A stretch of DNA of 64,000 nt from Datisca glomerata (lineage: Eukaryota > Streptophyta > Magnoliopsida > Cucurbitales > Datiscaceae). A program made the position numbers and the translations under genes. This document shows positions 22,494 to 35,628 of the stretch, piece by piece. The notes beneath the pieces are model-generated. The model had not been told where the DNA came from and did not search any database. It saw nothing but the letters and a program-made list of their open reading frames with translations. The stretch is from contig QANY01006351.1 of the NCBI GenBank assembly GCA_003255025.1, positions 124,001 through 188,000 on the forward strand, in the 5' to 3' direction. How positions within the stretch are numbered: the first letter of the stretch is position 1; each line of letters starts with the position of its first letter.

Positions 22494-24783
22494 TATAGTT
22501 AAGGGGTGGCATAAGGACACCCTTTCCATATGTCGAAAAGGGAGCAACGACTAATACAAATCTCAGTTTTAATGGTGGTGGAAAATTGTCTTTAAAACCC
22601 TTTAGTTAGGGTTGTCCATCGTCAATTATCGGGCTATCATTTTTGTGAACTTTCAGAAAAACCATCATGAAAGGCCTAAATAATTATGTTATCATGATAG
22701 TGTTTTCCTCAATATTTCCTCTTCTAATAGTACAAACTATAACACTAATAAACATAAGCTAATTCAAATGATATTACTTAACTATATATTAATAAAATAG
22801 TAGTTTCACAAGTTGAAAAATTACAGATAGTTCAATTATATGTCAAAACAAATAAGCATGTGCTCATGAGACAGTTTTCATGAAAGATATTAAGATAATA
22901 ATATAAAGCATCAATCCGGGGAGGAAATCATTCACATGCTGGGTATGACAGTGGCTATCGTAGTGATCTGGTTGGAAACTGCATTGTTGTATACCCATAT
23001 CCGTTAACCGGCAATAAGTTGGAACATAAAAAAGTACCATATAAGTATCAATGACAAAAGAACACATGTAATCATACAACCCAACATTCTAACACAGCAG
23101 TGAGGTGTAAGAAAGTTGAACACAGAATGTTTGAGCGCAATACTTATAGAAAGAATTCTCAACGAAAAATTTATCTTATCAGAATTTTAGCAGGGATAGA
23201 GGACGTTGACCAACTTCAACAGTAGAACTATTGGCATTCTAAACAGACAAAAACAGAGATGTTACATCATGAGGGATATACGAGTGGACTTACCACACAT
23301 AATCATCCCCACCTTATCACTAAGGTGGAACCAATTACTAATCATCTTCCCACTAGTCTAACCAGGGTATACTAGATACAAGTTCCTTACCTAATAGGTA
23401 AGTCAGATACAGAGCAGAGAGTATGAAATAAGTTCTACGTAGCAATGCAAAGTGTTCTGAACTTTCTTAATCCATAGGCATTCAACGAACATATCAAAGT
23501 TTACCATAATTTTGATACTTATGAGAGAAATGTAGATAAACAAGATAACCAAACCAATCAAGTACAACTTACAAGAAACAAACAATAGCATAACGCCACA
23601 CATTTCATTTATCATGATTTTCAGAGTATGGTAAATATTCAAGTATTTATACATTCTACTAAATTGGACACACTCATAATACACCCAACAAACCAAAGAA
23701 CCTGAAAAATCTAACAAAAATTTTTCAACTTCCGAGAAATCTTTCATATGTCACGACTATATTTTTTAATTTTTTTACTGCCCTAGTGTAGCCAGAACTT
23801 ATCATCTTACTTAAGGACATAATTTGCTTAAATAATAAGTCTCTAATTTCGTGTTTTAAATTATTAATATGTTGAAGTGTTATTTATCTTAATGAGTATC
23901 TCCGTCGAATAAAGCATCTAAGTATAGCAGTAAAAACTAACAAACATCAATCCTAACTTGAAGGAGGGGAAGCAGGCAGGTACTTTCTCAAAGTAAAAGT
24001 GGCAAAATGTTGTATTAAAGCTAAAAACCAAAAACCAGATTTACTAAGAGACATCTTGACAAAAAAATTTGGAAAGCCTGAAGCTTGCAAAACTTAACTC
24101 CTAACAAATGGTTCACATTTTTCAAAAATGACTATGCCCTCCCTTTTCAAGTACATGTTCACATCTTAATTTCACAAAGATAGCAGATCGAGATCTAGTA
24201 TCTTGCTTGTGTCGACTCTTAGATAGAACCAAATAGAATTCGAGAGACCTCATTAAAACGTGAGATATTATCCGTTGTAGAATCTATCACAGTTCAAGGA
24301 AAGTCAAGTGAAAAAAATATAAACTTCCACCTAAAGTGCGGAATAGTGATAGAACACTCTTTTAGTTTATGATTTCGTCTTTAAAGTGATTAACCAACCC
24401 ACCAAACCCCCATACGATTACATGTACGCAAGACACCAACTGACTTTACAAATCTAATTAAGAAATACATATTTCCTTCTACGCACCGAACACATCAATT
24501 GATTTTACAAATCTGATTCCATTTATGTTGTTGATGTTGAAAAATTGAGTATTTTGTACACTATTTTTGTAGATTAATTTTAAAAAAAAATTTAGATGGA
24601 ACCCACTACGTAAAAGTGTAAGATCTTTGGATATATGAGTTCTCCTCCGCGAGTACATCAAAATCGACTATTAATTTCTCAAAATTCATTTCGGGATGAA
24701 TGAGAAATATTTCTCAAAGTAAGCTAAATGAGAATGAAAAAATAGGAGGGAATTGTAGAAATCTTACAGTGGAAATGGAGGAA
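22494..24783. other. AT-rich sequence, no gene supported
   Basis: The part just after the CACTA end (22560-22710) has similar subterminal-style phrases and may be a second CACTA fragment. Minus-strand frames at 22864-23079 and 23403-23747 are low-complexity, rich in Tyr, Ile, Leu and Val, and match nothing I know. A perfect 8-bp stem with a 4-base loop lies at 23309-23328. Confidence 0.35.
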
Positions 24784-25652
24784 ATGTTGGAGTGGTATAA
24801 ATTGAGATACTAGTATCAAGGGTGGTAACTTGATAAGGCTAGATGCCCTCTCTATTTTGACCACCTCTAAATGGTCAATGAGCTGTGTTTTGCTCCAGAT
24901 TTATTTTTCTTCCTCATTGGAAGCTCAAAGATTATGGAATATGGAATATTCTTGTAAATTAAGGCCCAAAATATTTTTTAATTTAAAAATTAAATCAAAA
25001 ACGTTTTGGACTTAAATTTTTCATTAAATGGTCTTTTAGTGGATTAAATACCATTTATTACACGCCTCCCCCATGAGTAGTATAAAATGAGGCAGTCTCT
25101 TTCTCATTTTACACACCAAAGAAGCTTTCAAGTTCTCTTTTACTCTCAATATTTATTCTACACATTTTTGTTTATTTTTCTTCAAGTTTTCTTGGTTCGA
25201 TTTTTGGTTTGGTCCGGTTCGGTTTATTTTTTATTCCATCGACAGTTTCATTTTCTAGCTCAAGTCTTGGTTTTGTGTCGTTACTTTGGTGATAGAATTC
25301 TGATAAGTCAGTTCGATCAAAGTGGTGAAGTCGGGTGCTCTCCAGCTGCCTCAAACCGTTTTATCTTGGAAAATAAACGTCGTTATCAACCTTAGTACCA
25401 CAAGTGGGGGGGCATAACTATTTTAAGGAAGTTGTCCAAACAGGACTCGGTTTGGTTCCTTATTATTTCGTTACTTTGTCCGTATTGTTTTAACATTGGT
25501 AAATACCTTGCTTACATTTTGTAATTATTATCCTTACATTACTTTCTATAATCATGTTATTTTTACCTATCGTAACTGATATATATACAAAATTGTTGTA
25601 TTATTATTATTATTTCCTTTCAATCTTATAATGCAATACACTATTTTCAACA
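24784..25652 (+). mobile_element. Probable 5' LTR of the Copia relic
   Basis: It starts TGTTGGAG and could end TTTTCAACA at 25652. A TATA box (tataaaatgaggc, 25081-25093) is followed by a pyrimidine-rich segment. The following 400 bp lead into Copia gag. The right boundary is uncertain and no clear primer-binding site follows. Confidence 0.4.
25081..25087 (+). promoter_or_regulatory. TATA box of the Copia LTR
   Basis: TATAAAA, followed 20-60 bp later by a pyrimidine-rich stretch, inside the probable LTR. Confidence 0.4.
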
Positions 25653-26040
25653 ATCTTAAAACAGTTAATTCTATACAAGTTATTGCGTTATAAGATTAGT
25701 TTTTTGGAAATTAATTTGGTTTTTCAACCTAAAAATTTAATTTAAATATTCTCCAAAATTTTAAAACTAGAAGTAACTATACAGAGAAATTATGTCTAGG
25801 AAATTGAAATTTAAGTGGATTTGTCCCTCAAATTACCTGGGAACTGAATATTGTTGAGAGGGATGGTCCTGGATTGGGTCTAAGAACCTCACCATTTCGC
25901 CTTAAAAAAGAGTTATCTGTAAAAGTGCTATTTGGTTTATTTTGAAAAATATTGAGAAAATTAGCATATTTTTCATCTTCGAGAAAATAGCATAATTTTT
26001 GAAGTGTCGATACACTTCTGGTTTATATCTCAAATAAGGA
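25653..26040 (+). other. Untranslated leader between Copia LTR and gag
   Basis: No reading frame. It joins the LTR-like segment to the first gag-like codons; AT-rich with no further recognisable feature. Confidence 0.3.
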
Positions 26041-26990
26041 AATATGATAATTGAAACCAACAACAATATTGTAGCGAATCATGCTGGTGAAAACCAAGGG
26101 TTGAACCCTATTGTTGGGACTTAAATGACAAATCTTTGTATGCAAAACCATGTTGTGACCCATGTAGCCCGTATGGCACCAATGCCCGTGCCTATTTCTC
26201 ATGGAGAGAAACCTGAGAAATTTAACGGTCTAAATTTTAAAATGTGGTAAAAAAATATGCTCTTCTATCTGACAACGTTGAATCTGAAAAAATGCTTGAC
26301 AGAAGAAGCTCCTAAGTTCAATGATGATGAGCATGATTTTCAAACAATCAGTGCTATTGATGCTTGGAAACATTCTGATTATTCATGTAAAAATTACATA
26401 ATGAATGGTCTTACTAATTCTTTGTATAATGTTTATTCTGACAAGAAAACAGTAAAGGAGCTATGAGAATCTCTTGAACGAAAGTACAAGACTAAAGATT
26501 CTGGAGCTAAGAAATTTATCGCCACCCGCTTTCTAGAGTTTAAGATGGGAGATTCTAAAACGGTAAAAGACAAGTGCAAGCACTTCAAATTATCCTGCAC
26601 GAGATTCATGCTGAGTGAACCGTTTTAAGTGGCTTGTATTATTGAGAAATTACCTCCTGGATGGAAGGATTTCAAGAATTATCTCATGCACAAATGAAAG
26701 AAAATGAGCATTGAGGATCTTATTATCCGACTTCAAATTGAAGAAGATAATAGGTTATCCGAAAGAAGAGGGCCAAACCTTTTCGCTGCACCAAATGCTA
26801 ATATTGTGGAGCATGGTCAAGGTTTTAAAGCCAAGAAGACCAACAACAAAGAAAATGGTCGAAACAAGCTAGCACCTAAAGGAGGGGTTTCCAAAAAACC
26901 AAAGATCCAAAATAAATGCTTCAATTGTGACAAGTTGGGTCACAAATCATCTGATATCAACCTCTCAGTAGTGATTCCTGAGGTCAACAA
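26041..26990 (+). pseudogene. Copia gag, broken
   Basis: The frame is open at 26257-26466 and from 26704, with stops at about 26249, 26464, 26626 and 26697. Translation shows the UBN2/gag pattern of Tork-type Copia elements: a 'KFNG.NF..W' start, 'KKFIATRFLEFKM' and 'LPPGWKDFKNYLMHK' helices, then a zinc knuckle starting CFNCDKLGHKSSD (about 26918-26956). The last Cys of the CCHC knuckle is missing. Gag would form the virus-like particle that packages element RNA; this copy cannot make a complete protein. Confidence 0.75.
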
Positions 26991-27216
26991 GGTTAGATCA
27001 AATCCAAAGGAATGGTGGATTAGCACTGGAGCTATCCACCATGTGTATTCTGATCATGGGATGTTCTCTACCTTTGAAGCTATCGAGTATGGAGAGAAGC
27101 TGTTCATGGGGAACTCGGCCACCTCCGAGATCAAAGGCCAAGGGAAAGTGGTGTTGAAGATGACTTCTAGGAAGGAATTAACTCTGAACAATGTATTATA
27201 TCTTCCTAAAATCTAG
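26991..27216 (+). pseudogene. Copia aspartic protease, altered active site
   Basis: This lies in the same open frame as the end of gag. The motif at about 27013-27050 reads WWISTGAIHHV where Copia proteases normally have W.DSGA..H. The catalytic Asp-Ser is replaced by Ser-Thr, so the protease would be inactive. The rest, including MGNSATSEIKGQGKVVLK and LNNVLYLPKI, is well conserved. The frame ends in TAG at about 27214. Confidence 0.7.
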
Positions 27217-27225
27217 AAGAACCTT

Positions 27226-28272
27226 GTGTATGGTTCACTGCTGAATAACCATGGATTTTGTATGGTATTTGCGTCAAACAAATTTTTTTTGTCTAAGAGT
27301 GGAATGTATGTTGGTAAGGGTTATATGAGTGATGGAATGTTCAAACTCAATGTAATAACTTTGATTAAACCCAATATTAATAAAGCTAGTTCTTCTGCTT
27401 ACTTAATTGAGTCTTTCAATTTATGGCATGGTAGACTAGGTCATGTTAATTATGATACTTTACGTCAATTAATTAACTTGGATCATATACCCACATTTCA
27501 CATTGATTCCAATCACAAGTGTAGAACTTGTGTAGAGGAAAAATTAACGAGGTCATCATACCAAAATATTGAAAGAAACACCGAATCACTTGATTTAATT
27601 CACAATGATATATGTGATTTAAATTTTGTACAAGTAAGAGGTGGTCATAAGTATTTTATTAGTTTTGTTGATGATAGCACAAAATTCGGTTATGTATATT
27701 TGCTAAAGAGCAAGGATGAAGCTATATAAAAATTTATTCTCCACAAAAATGAAGTTGAAAATCAACTCAATAAGAAAATTAAGGTGCTAAGAAGTGATAG
27801 GGGTGGTGAGTATGAATCGTCATTTGTTGAGATTTGTGCTCAACATGGGATTATACATGAAACCACAACATCTTATTCATCTCAATCTAATGGTGTTGCT
27901 GAGTGTAAAAACTGTACACTGAAAAAATGATGAATGCATTGTTGATTAGTTTTGGATTACCTTAGAACATGTGGGAGAAGCTATTTTGAAGGTTAACTAT
28001 CTAATACCGAAAAAGAAAGAGAATAAGACCTCATATGAGTTATAGAAAGGTAGAAAACCTTCATATAAATACTTGTGGGGATGCCTCGCTTAGGTGATGG
28101 TACATACACAAAAAAGTGAAAATAGGGCAAAAAACTGTTGATTACATTTTTAACTGTTATGCAAATAACAGTAGTGCGTATCGATTCCTTGTGTATGAAT
28201 CTAGCAATCCTCAGATTCACAAGAATACGGTAATGTAGTCTAGGAATGCATCATTCTTTGAACATGTATTTC
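27226..28272 (+). pseudogene. Copia integrase with GAG-pre-integrase domain, broken
   Basis: The frame is open at 27226-27729, then interrupted by one TAA and continued in frame to about 27925. The HHCC zinc finger is complete (WHGRLGHVN and later CRTC). The three catalytic acidic residues are also encoded: Asp in SFVDDSTKFGY, Asp in LRSDRGGEY and Glu in SNGVAECKN. After about 27930 the frame decays. The match ends near 28272, before any reverse transcriptase. The element therefore lacks RT, RNase H and its 3' LTR. Confidence 0.75.
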
Positions 28273-29666
28273 CTTACAAATCGTGGTCCTGGTCTAGGTT
28301 CAAATTGGATCATCTTGCGTCCGGATGGGTCAACTTGCATATAAATTCGATCATCCATGATCTAAATGTTTGTGTCTTGTGCCAATCGAGATTTGAGGTT
28401 CGATCATGGCACCTAAGTTTTATTATATAGGTCTTGGCATCCAGATCCTTGCAAGTTGTTCTAGAAGCTTGATTCAGATGGTGTGATCTTTGTAAAATAA
28501 TATTGTTTATATCGATTCCTTCTAGTTTGCACGTACTAGATTCCATATGTATTCAAATTGTTGCATCCACATCCAAGGTGTGGGTTAAAGATAGTTTTTA
28601 TCCCTATTCTCATTGGATTCAAATTACTCTATGTACGTGTGCAAGGCGTGAACCAGAGAGTACTCTTATCTTAATTGTGTATGGATTTGAGTTTCATTTT
28701 GTTTTGTATGCATGGCATTGTTAGGAACACGAGTTATTAAACGTTAATCCTCCTTTTTTATATGCATGACTTTATTAGCGTGTGTGTGAAATCCTTGAGT
28801 ATTTTTTAATTCTGATTTAGCATGTCGTGATCGAGCACAATGTGAATAATTGCATCTCATGATTGCATCTCCTCTACCCTTCTAGGAGTCTGAGTGTCCG
28901 GTGTTTGGTCCAGAAATATCCTTGTAACCTTTTTTGAATTCATGTTATTGCTTGCAAGACATGATAATGCTTCTAAATTTGGATCATTTCTAGTTTTGCG
29001 GCTCAATTAATATTTGTTTCAAGATTCCATAATCATGGTCTGGTTCGAGACCCTTGTTTTGCTTCAAGTTTGCATCTATGGTTGTTTAGTGCAGGTATGT
29101 CTTCTTGCATGTGTATCCCAGAAATGTTCAGAAAACACCATGTGGCATGATTTCCTTTAAGCCTTATTTTATTCAGGTCCCGTAACATTGCATGGTTGTA
29201 TGGAGTTTACTTGAATGTGTGGCATGATTGCATGAGTTTATGTAAGTGTGTGGCTTGTCTAAATCTAGGATTGCTCGATCGCATTTAATATTCTTAATGG
29301 TATAATCATGTCTCTAATAATCATGTATATGTTTATGATTCCACACATTTTGGTCATCAAGAGAATTGGTTCTTCATTGATAAAAGATGTAATCTTAAAA
29401 ATGAGGCTCAAATTCAGATAACTTGGAAATGTTTTTTCTCACGTGTTTGGCGTTGAGGTCTATCAAAACTTTATTGTTTAATTTCCACAATCACATGCCT
29501 GCTTATGAGTGTTTGCAATCTTGGCCACTTAATTCCTTTATGACTTATGATTACTCCTTGCGAGCATCTGCACATGCTTCTGTATCCGACTTCGTATTAA
29601 GATTCATGTTATGTTGTAAGTTTTTTTTTTGGCTTGAAACAAGCCATTTCATTGAGTTGCTTCTGT
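28273..29666. other. Non-coding sequence after the truncated Copia relic
   Basis: Short frames on both strands match nothing I recognise. Phrases such as 'catgattgcatct' recur around 28855-28870. It is probably old transposon DNA. No RNA gene is seen. Confidence 0.3.
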
Positions 29667-29918
29667 TTAATGTATTTTAAGATCATTCACATGTCTCGTC
29701 TTCCAGTCCCCAAACTCCTCCCACATATTTTGATCATGTATTATACTTGGATAATAATTTTTCTTCCATGAAGTGCTTAGTATTTTGCTTGGATGACACC
29801 ATCGCCTTGATATTTTTTTGTCCATGAGAATATAGGCAAGACGTCTTCGCTTCCTCTCACGGTCTATAATTTCATCCTCTACTATTTTTTGGATGGTGTT
29901 GATGAGCATGAGTATCAC
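29667..29918 (-). pseudogene. Unrecognised basic reading-frame fragment
   Basis: The minus-strand frame of 83 residues has balanced composition, unlike the AT-driven frames around it. It contains RERKRRRLAYILMDKK, then RRWCHPSKILSTSWKKNYYP and IIHDQNMWEEFGDW. The Trp/Arg-rich pattern suggests a real coding fragment, perhaps from a transposase or captured host exon, but I cannot name the family. No promoter or splice sites were confirmed. Confidence 0.3.
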
Positions 29919-30404
29919 CTTTCTCTTAGGGTCTCTTGCTAAGTTGGATTGACTCTATCTTAGATATTATAGTAATCGAGCTCACAATTTCCTCTGTATG
30001 TGAGAACCTTCAAATATTTTAACTTGTTCATTAATGCAAACGTGTAGAGGATCCCTAATGGATATCGTTGTTTCTTTGAAGAAGAGGTTAGCCAGCCCAA
30101 AAGAAGGGCTCTGGAGCATCTGATCTGTAACCGTAAATTGAGGCACTTAAATCAGGGGTCGCGTGGAATATCTGGTTGAGGCCAATCATTTTCTTTGACA
30201 CCCTTGTCTTCTTTTATTTATTTCGAATTGTTTGTATCTTCTTATGGCTTGTGACTTATTTGTTTGCGACTTAGTGGGTTCCAAACTTTGGTTGTTAGGC
30301 TCTTCTCGTTTTATGTTCAGTTGGTGCTTTCCAACTGGCTTTTGATATATAACGCAACCCTCATGAATATATATATTCAATACCCATTTAAATGTAAGGA
30401 GACA
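29919..30404. other. Non-coding sequence, no gene supported
   Basis: It includes a minus-strand frame at 30186-30440 that is Lys/Gln/Asn-rich and unrecognised. Nothing else stands out. Confidence 0.25.
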
Positions 30405-30690
30405 CCTTAATTGGTGGCCAATCTTCAGGGTGAAGATCAAACTTTTATATACCCTATTAACTTATCATACCAATCAAACCTTAACAATGCATCTCAGTCG
30501 CAATTTTGATCTCAATGCTACCAATTTCAACGTATGGAGGCACTTTTATTGGTGGTCTTTCTTTACGGTGAAGACCAAACCTTTAAAAATCCTATTGGCT
30601 TATCGTGCCAATCAAACTTTATCAATGCTGCTCGATCGAGATTTTGATCTCTCACAAAGCTACTCAAGCTTTCAAAGAGTAGATCTCTCA
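30405..30690 (+). repeat. Two tandem copies of a ~140-bp unit
   Basis: 'ggtggccaatcttcagggtg' at 30412 recurs as 'ggtggtctttctttacggtg' at 30552. Each is followed by 'aagatcaaac', then 'ccaatcaaac', 'aatgc' and 'gattttgatct'. The pattern suggests a duplicated promoter-proximal block of an LTR. A long plus-strand frame at 30430-30714 follows from the repeat and is not taken as a gene. Confidence 0.6.
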
Positions 30691-31240
30691 ACTTTCCCTC
30701 ACAATATTTTCTAGCTTCTCCATAGAATATTTTTCTCAAATCGACGCTCAAAATACAATTCTCTCAAAAAAAGTATAAAACTTTATAAAACATCATTGGA
30801 GAGAAGTGGAGAGATGTCAAGAGGTGTGTTGAAGAATGAAATGATGTGGGTAATTATAGGTGTCAAAACACTATGCAAACGGGTTAACCGAATTGGAACC
30901 AGCAGTCGACCAGTTTGGACAGTTAAGGAGCTTTTTCCTTAACTATTCAACTAGTGCACCGGTTTGGAAGGTGGACCGGTTTGAGCAGGTTCATCTGACT
31001 GTCCCTCTAGTTTGTTGATTCCAAGTAAAAATAGTCTCGGTTCAACGTATTTTGTCACATTTTCTAGTCTGGTTTGATTCTGTTCTTGGTCTTGACCATT
31101 TTTTCTCTCTAGTTGACTTCTTGTGATGTATTGGGTCCATATAGTTTCTCAAATTTGATATTTGTTTTGTGTGTAGTATTTTCTAGAAGCAATGGATGAG
31201 TTCTTCATAATTTGTATTTAATTTATACTTCATAATTTTT
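30691..31240. other. Non-coding, LTR-element-like sequence
   Basis: Pyrimidine-rich at 30690-30770, then a stretch with repeated accggttt/aaccggt-like phrases at 30870-31010. It is probably untranslated transposon sequence. No gene. Confidence 0.3.
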
Positions 31241-34129
31241 CTACATACTAAATAAAATAATAGTGAAACAATTATTTGTCATCATCAAAATTAACATCTT
31301 GACTACAGTCAACACCTTTCATTTTGATTTTTCAAATATTGTAACTATTAAAAAAAATAAGAGTTTTATTTATTCTAGTACATTGGTAGATGAATTGTAT
31401 TCTAGTACTCCTAAAAGATTGATGTTGTATCATACAAAAGTAGATAATAGTTTATATAGTATACCTAAAAGAAGAAAAGTTTGTCAAGCTAACGAAGCTT
31501 ATCTGTTTCATTTACATCTGGGTCAAATTAATCTAAATAGGATACATAGATTAGTAAGAGATGGGCCTTTTATATCTTTGAGTATAGAGCCTTTACCAGT
31601 CTTTAATCCTATATAGAAGGTAAGATCACCGAGAGGCCTTTCAAGGCAAGATGACATAGAGCTTCAGAGCCATTGTAGTTAGTGCATACTAACTTATATA
31701 GACAATGAATTTTCAAGCTAGACGTGGCTATGAATATTTCATGGCTTACACAGATGATTACTCTAGGTATGATTACATATTATTTTAATGCATCAAAAAT
31801 ATGAAACTTTTGAAAAATTTAAAGAGTTTAGGGCGGAAGTCGAGAATGGATTTGATAGAAAGATTTAATGTCTTTGATTAGATCGAGGAGGTGAATATCA
31901 CTATGTAACATTCATGGATTGTTTAGTTGAAAATGAGATTTCATCCTAATTGATTGCATCGAGGACTCTCCAGCAAACTGGTGTACCTGATAGGAGAAAC
32001 AAAACTCTCTTGAATATGAGAAGATCATGCTGAGATATTTTACTCTTCCCATTTCCTTTTAGGGATATGCCCTGGAAACAACTGCATAATTCTAACTCTA
32101 GTACCTTCTGAAGGGGTACTATGAACTCCATTAGATATATGAAATGGACGTAAACCTAGTTTACATCATCTCCATATTTGGGAATGTCTAGCACTTATGC
32201 TGAGGTAGAATGGTGTTAAGTTAGAACCCAGATCAATAATATGTGTTTTCGTAGGGTATGCAAAAGAAACAAGAGGATTCTTGTTTTAAATTACTAGGAG
32301 CATAAAGTATTTGTTAGCACTAATTTGGTCGCTTAGAAGATGACTATATTATAAACTTCAAGTGTAGAAGCAACATTGTTTTAAAATAGTTGGCCAATTC
32401 TGACATTGGCGTGTAAGATTGATCAGAAGAGTCTAGAGACGTTACAGAGAAAGCAGTTAGTAGAGAGAACAAAAATGATGAACTTCATAGTACTAGATAG
32501 CCACGTTGTAATGGGAGGGAATCATATAAGCCTGGGAGGTACATGTTCTTGGGAGAGACTTTAAGTCTGTCTCTGAGGAACATAACTCAGATTTCTATGA
32601 AAGATGCTAATTTAGATCATTAGAAAAAAGACGATGGAATCTAAAATGAATTTAATGCACTCCAATGGAGTATGAGAGATTGTACAAGGATCTGAAGGGA
32701 TAAAATCCATTGGGTGCAAGTGGGTTTACAAGCGCAAGTAAGGCACAAACGTGAAGATGAAAACATTCAAAGCTATGCTTGTTGTGAAAATACATACTTA
32801 AAAAGAAGGAATCAATTATGATGTGACTTTTTGCGGTGGCCAAGCTTAATTCTATAAGGATATTATTATCCATTGCGATTCATGCCGATTTCAAGATAAG
32901 CATTTCTTTAGATCTTAGCTTGAGGGTCATCGCAAATCATAGAGAACATATTTATGACTCGGTCTGAGCGTTGCAAAAGGCCAGGAAAATATTGTTTGCA
33001 AGTTAAGTAGGTCTATTTATATACTGAAGCAAGCATTGAGGTAATGGAACATCAAGTTTGATCAAGCAATCACATCTTTTGGTTTTGATTGAAATCCTGA
33101 TGAACCATGTATATACAAGAGAAAGGAAGAAAACATAATAGTTTTTATGGTTCTTTACGTAGATAATATTCTACTTATTGAAAATGATGTAGGGTTAATG
33201 TTGAGCGTAAAGTAGTTACTGTCGAATAAGTTTGATATGAAGGACCTAGGAGAAGCAGCATATATTTTTAAAATCAAAGTCATTAGTGATCAGGGATCTA
33301 GAAGAATATGTTTATCTCAATCTGCGCATGTAGATAAGACTCGAAAGAGGTTCACAACGCATGATTCTAGGAAAGGTCACCTTCCTTTCAGACATGGAAT
33401 TCATCTAAGAATCAGTGTCCTAAGATGCAAGGTGAGATAGATAGCATGAAGACAATTCCCTATACTTTTGTAATGGAAGCTTCATGTATGCAATGTTATG
33501 TATCACACCAGAGATTTGTTTGTCTGTAGGCATAATCAACAGATTTCAAATGAAACTAGGTAGAGAACATTGGGTAGCATTGAACCATATCATGAGTATC
33601 TTAGGAAATGAGGGACTATATGCTTATCTACCATAGTAGGAGTCTCATACAAGTTTGATATATGAATTTAGACTTTCAATCAGACAAAGACTCTTGGAAG
33701 CCTAAATCGCACTATGTGTTTACTCTAGGATGAGGAGTGGTCAGCTGAGGAGTTAAAATAGAACTGTATTACAGACTCAACCTTACAAGCTGGATATGCA
33801 GGTTCCTCAGATACTGCAAAAAAAGTTATGGCTACGAAAGTTCTTAGGAGATTTAAAGATTAACAAAACATGATCACAATTTATTGTGATAACACATGAG
33901 CAATCATGCAATAAAAAAACCTCAAAACCATCAACGAGGTAAACATATTAAGCAGAAGTATTATCTCATTTGGGAGATCATATAGAGAGGAGATAAAATT
34001 ATTTCAAAGATAACTTCAGTGAAGAACCTGGCAGACCCGTTTACAAAGACGTTAGCCACAAATGTCTTTGGGTCACATGTAGAGAATATGGGGGTTAACC
34101 TACGGTATGCTTTAGGGAAAGTGGAAGAT
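31241..34129 (+). pseudogene. Copia pol relic (integrase, RT, RNase H), second Copia family
   Basis: 31263-31616 is a GAG-pre-integrase domain (HLHLGQINLNRIHRLVRDGP); the second His and the Cys pair of the zinc finger are lost. Integrase remnants follow near 31700-32000. Reverse transcriptase remnants lie at about 32650-33300, where the catalytic box reads Tyr-Val-Asp-Asn (33156-33167) in place of YVDD, followed by KDLGEAAYIFKIKV. RNase H remnants run to about 34060. Frames break repeatedly. No gag was found, so the element is 5' truncated or the gag is too decayed to see. Confidence 0.65.
34115..34129 (+). other. Polypurine tract of the Copia relic
   Basis: 'gggaaagtggaagat' directly precedes the TG start of the 3' LTR, as required for plus-strand priming. 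Confidence 0.65.
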
Positions 34130-35628
34130 TGTTAGGATTATGCCTTGGAAGATTGTTATTGATTATTCTTATATTATGTGTGTCACATTCTTGTAAATGG
34201 CTAACAAGAATAATAATACTTGGTTTATAGGTCCTATGGAGTTTAGCTCATAGGAACAAGTTATTTGAAAAATGGCTCTTTATGACTTGGAATGTTTATT
34301 ATTTCCAAACTAGCGAAGCTGGGTACTTTTACTAAGATAGACTGTAGTGAATTAACTCTATAATATAGAGTGACTTATCTTGTTCACTAACTGCAGTACC
34401 TTGTTAATATGCTATTACATTTGGAATGCATTTAATGAACTAATGTGATTGATTTTCAGTAAAAGTATTATCTTAGAAAAATATAACTCATTGTTATTAT
34501 GTTATGAGTACGCTAAATCTTGAGAGAGTTATGAACTAATATTTAATGGTTTAGTTATTTTGATCTACTATGGTTGTGATTATATGAGTCAATATATCTA
34601 GGTTGGAAGACTGTCTTGTTAGATAGTGAGGAGGCGTAGATTATCAATAGTAGAGTTCATAGACACGTTTAAGTAAGTGACATAGTATCCCTACACAAAA
34701 TTCGTTTACGTGATCATAGTAAACTAGACGCTTAATATCTCTCATGGTTTAGTTAGAGATTGATAATTTTACTTGAACCATCAAATATGAAAATTATCAT
34801 GTTTGATTAGTAGAACGAGATTTGAAGCCTAAGGAAAGAAAGATGTATATATTAGTTAGATAGTAATTTATCTAATTATAAACCGTGCTATAATATGGAC
34901 GAGCAACACATAATGAATAATAGGGTCGAGAATAATTACATCGAATAATATAAAATACGAATGAAGTTCCATTACAATTTGGAAAGGAATAAATTACAAT
35001 TCATGATTAATAAAACCAATCATGAATTTGGTCGGTATAGGTAATTAATTATTTAGCCATGTGTATTTCTATCCTTATGATCCATGAGCTAGCCTATGTA
35101 GGTATGGTTGTAGCGATAATAAATAGATATGTTATGGATTTTAGTAGTCAACCAAGTCAGTCCTATCCGTTAATCATAGCCACTGGATTTCAATAAAAAG
35201 AGAAGGCTTCTCTTAGAAATGCAAGCAAAGCTTGATTGGAATCATTAGTGAGAGAAGAGAAAATCATAGGAAGATTAACCAAGTCGGTCCAAGTGCCCAC
35301 ACATGGTAACCAGTTGACAACTTGAGAAAAAGAGAGAATGATCATGAGATATCGATTCATGGTTTACGTTGGTTCATGACAGAACTAGCGATTCTCGGCA
35401 GCGCCAAGCAGCAGCATTGATGGCGACTCTGGCGTATCCATGGTTTGGAGTGTAGTTTTAGGATGGTTCCTACGTGGATCAATATAGATCGTGAAGAAAA
35501 ATCTTCGATTTTTTGGGTTCACGCCTTAAGGGTATGATTCTATATTATTTCTAGATAGATTAGATAGTTTAATAATTATATTTAAGATCAGGAAAGTTTT
35601 CACTGCGCCAATCCTTTTAGCAGCTTCA
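34130..35628 (+). mobile_element. 3' LTR of the Copia pol relic
   Basis: It begins TGTTAGGATTATG right after the polypurine tract. It aligns along most of its length with the minus-strand solo LTR at 53515-55133, for example at 'ggtcctatggagtttagctc' (about 34230) and 'gacgagcaacacataatgaa' (about 34898). The right end is placed near the CA at 35628 by comparison with that copy and is approximate. Confidence 0.6.

Noticed and set aside
23309..23328. Hairpin as a microRNA precursor or terminator
   Set aside because: An 8-bp stem is far too short for a plant microRNA precursor, and there is no gene context for a terminator.
25087..25395. 102-residue plus-strand frame after the TATA box
   Set aside because: It is Phe/Leu-rich, lies in the LTR R/U5 region and has no recognisable domain.
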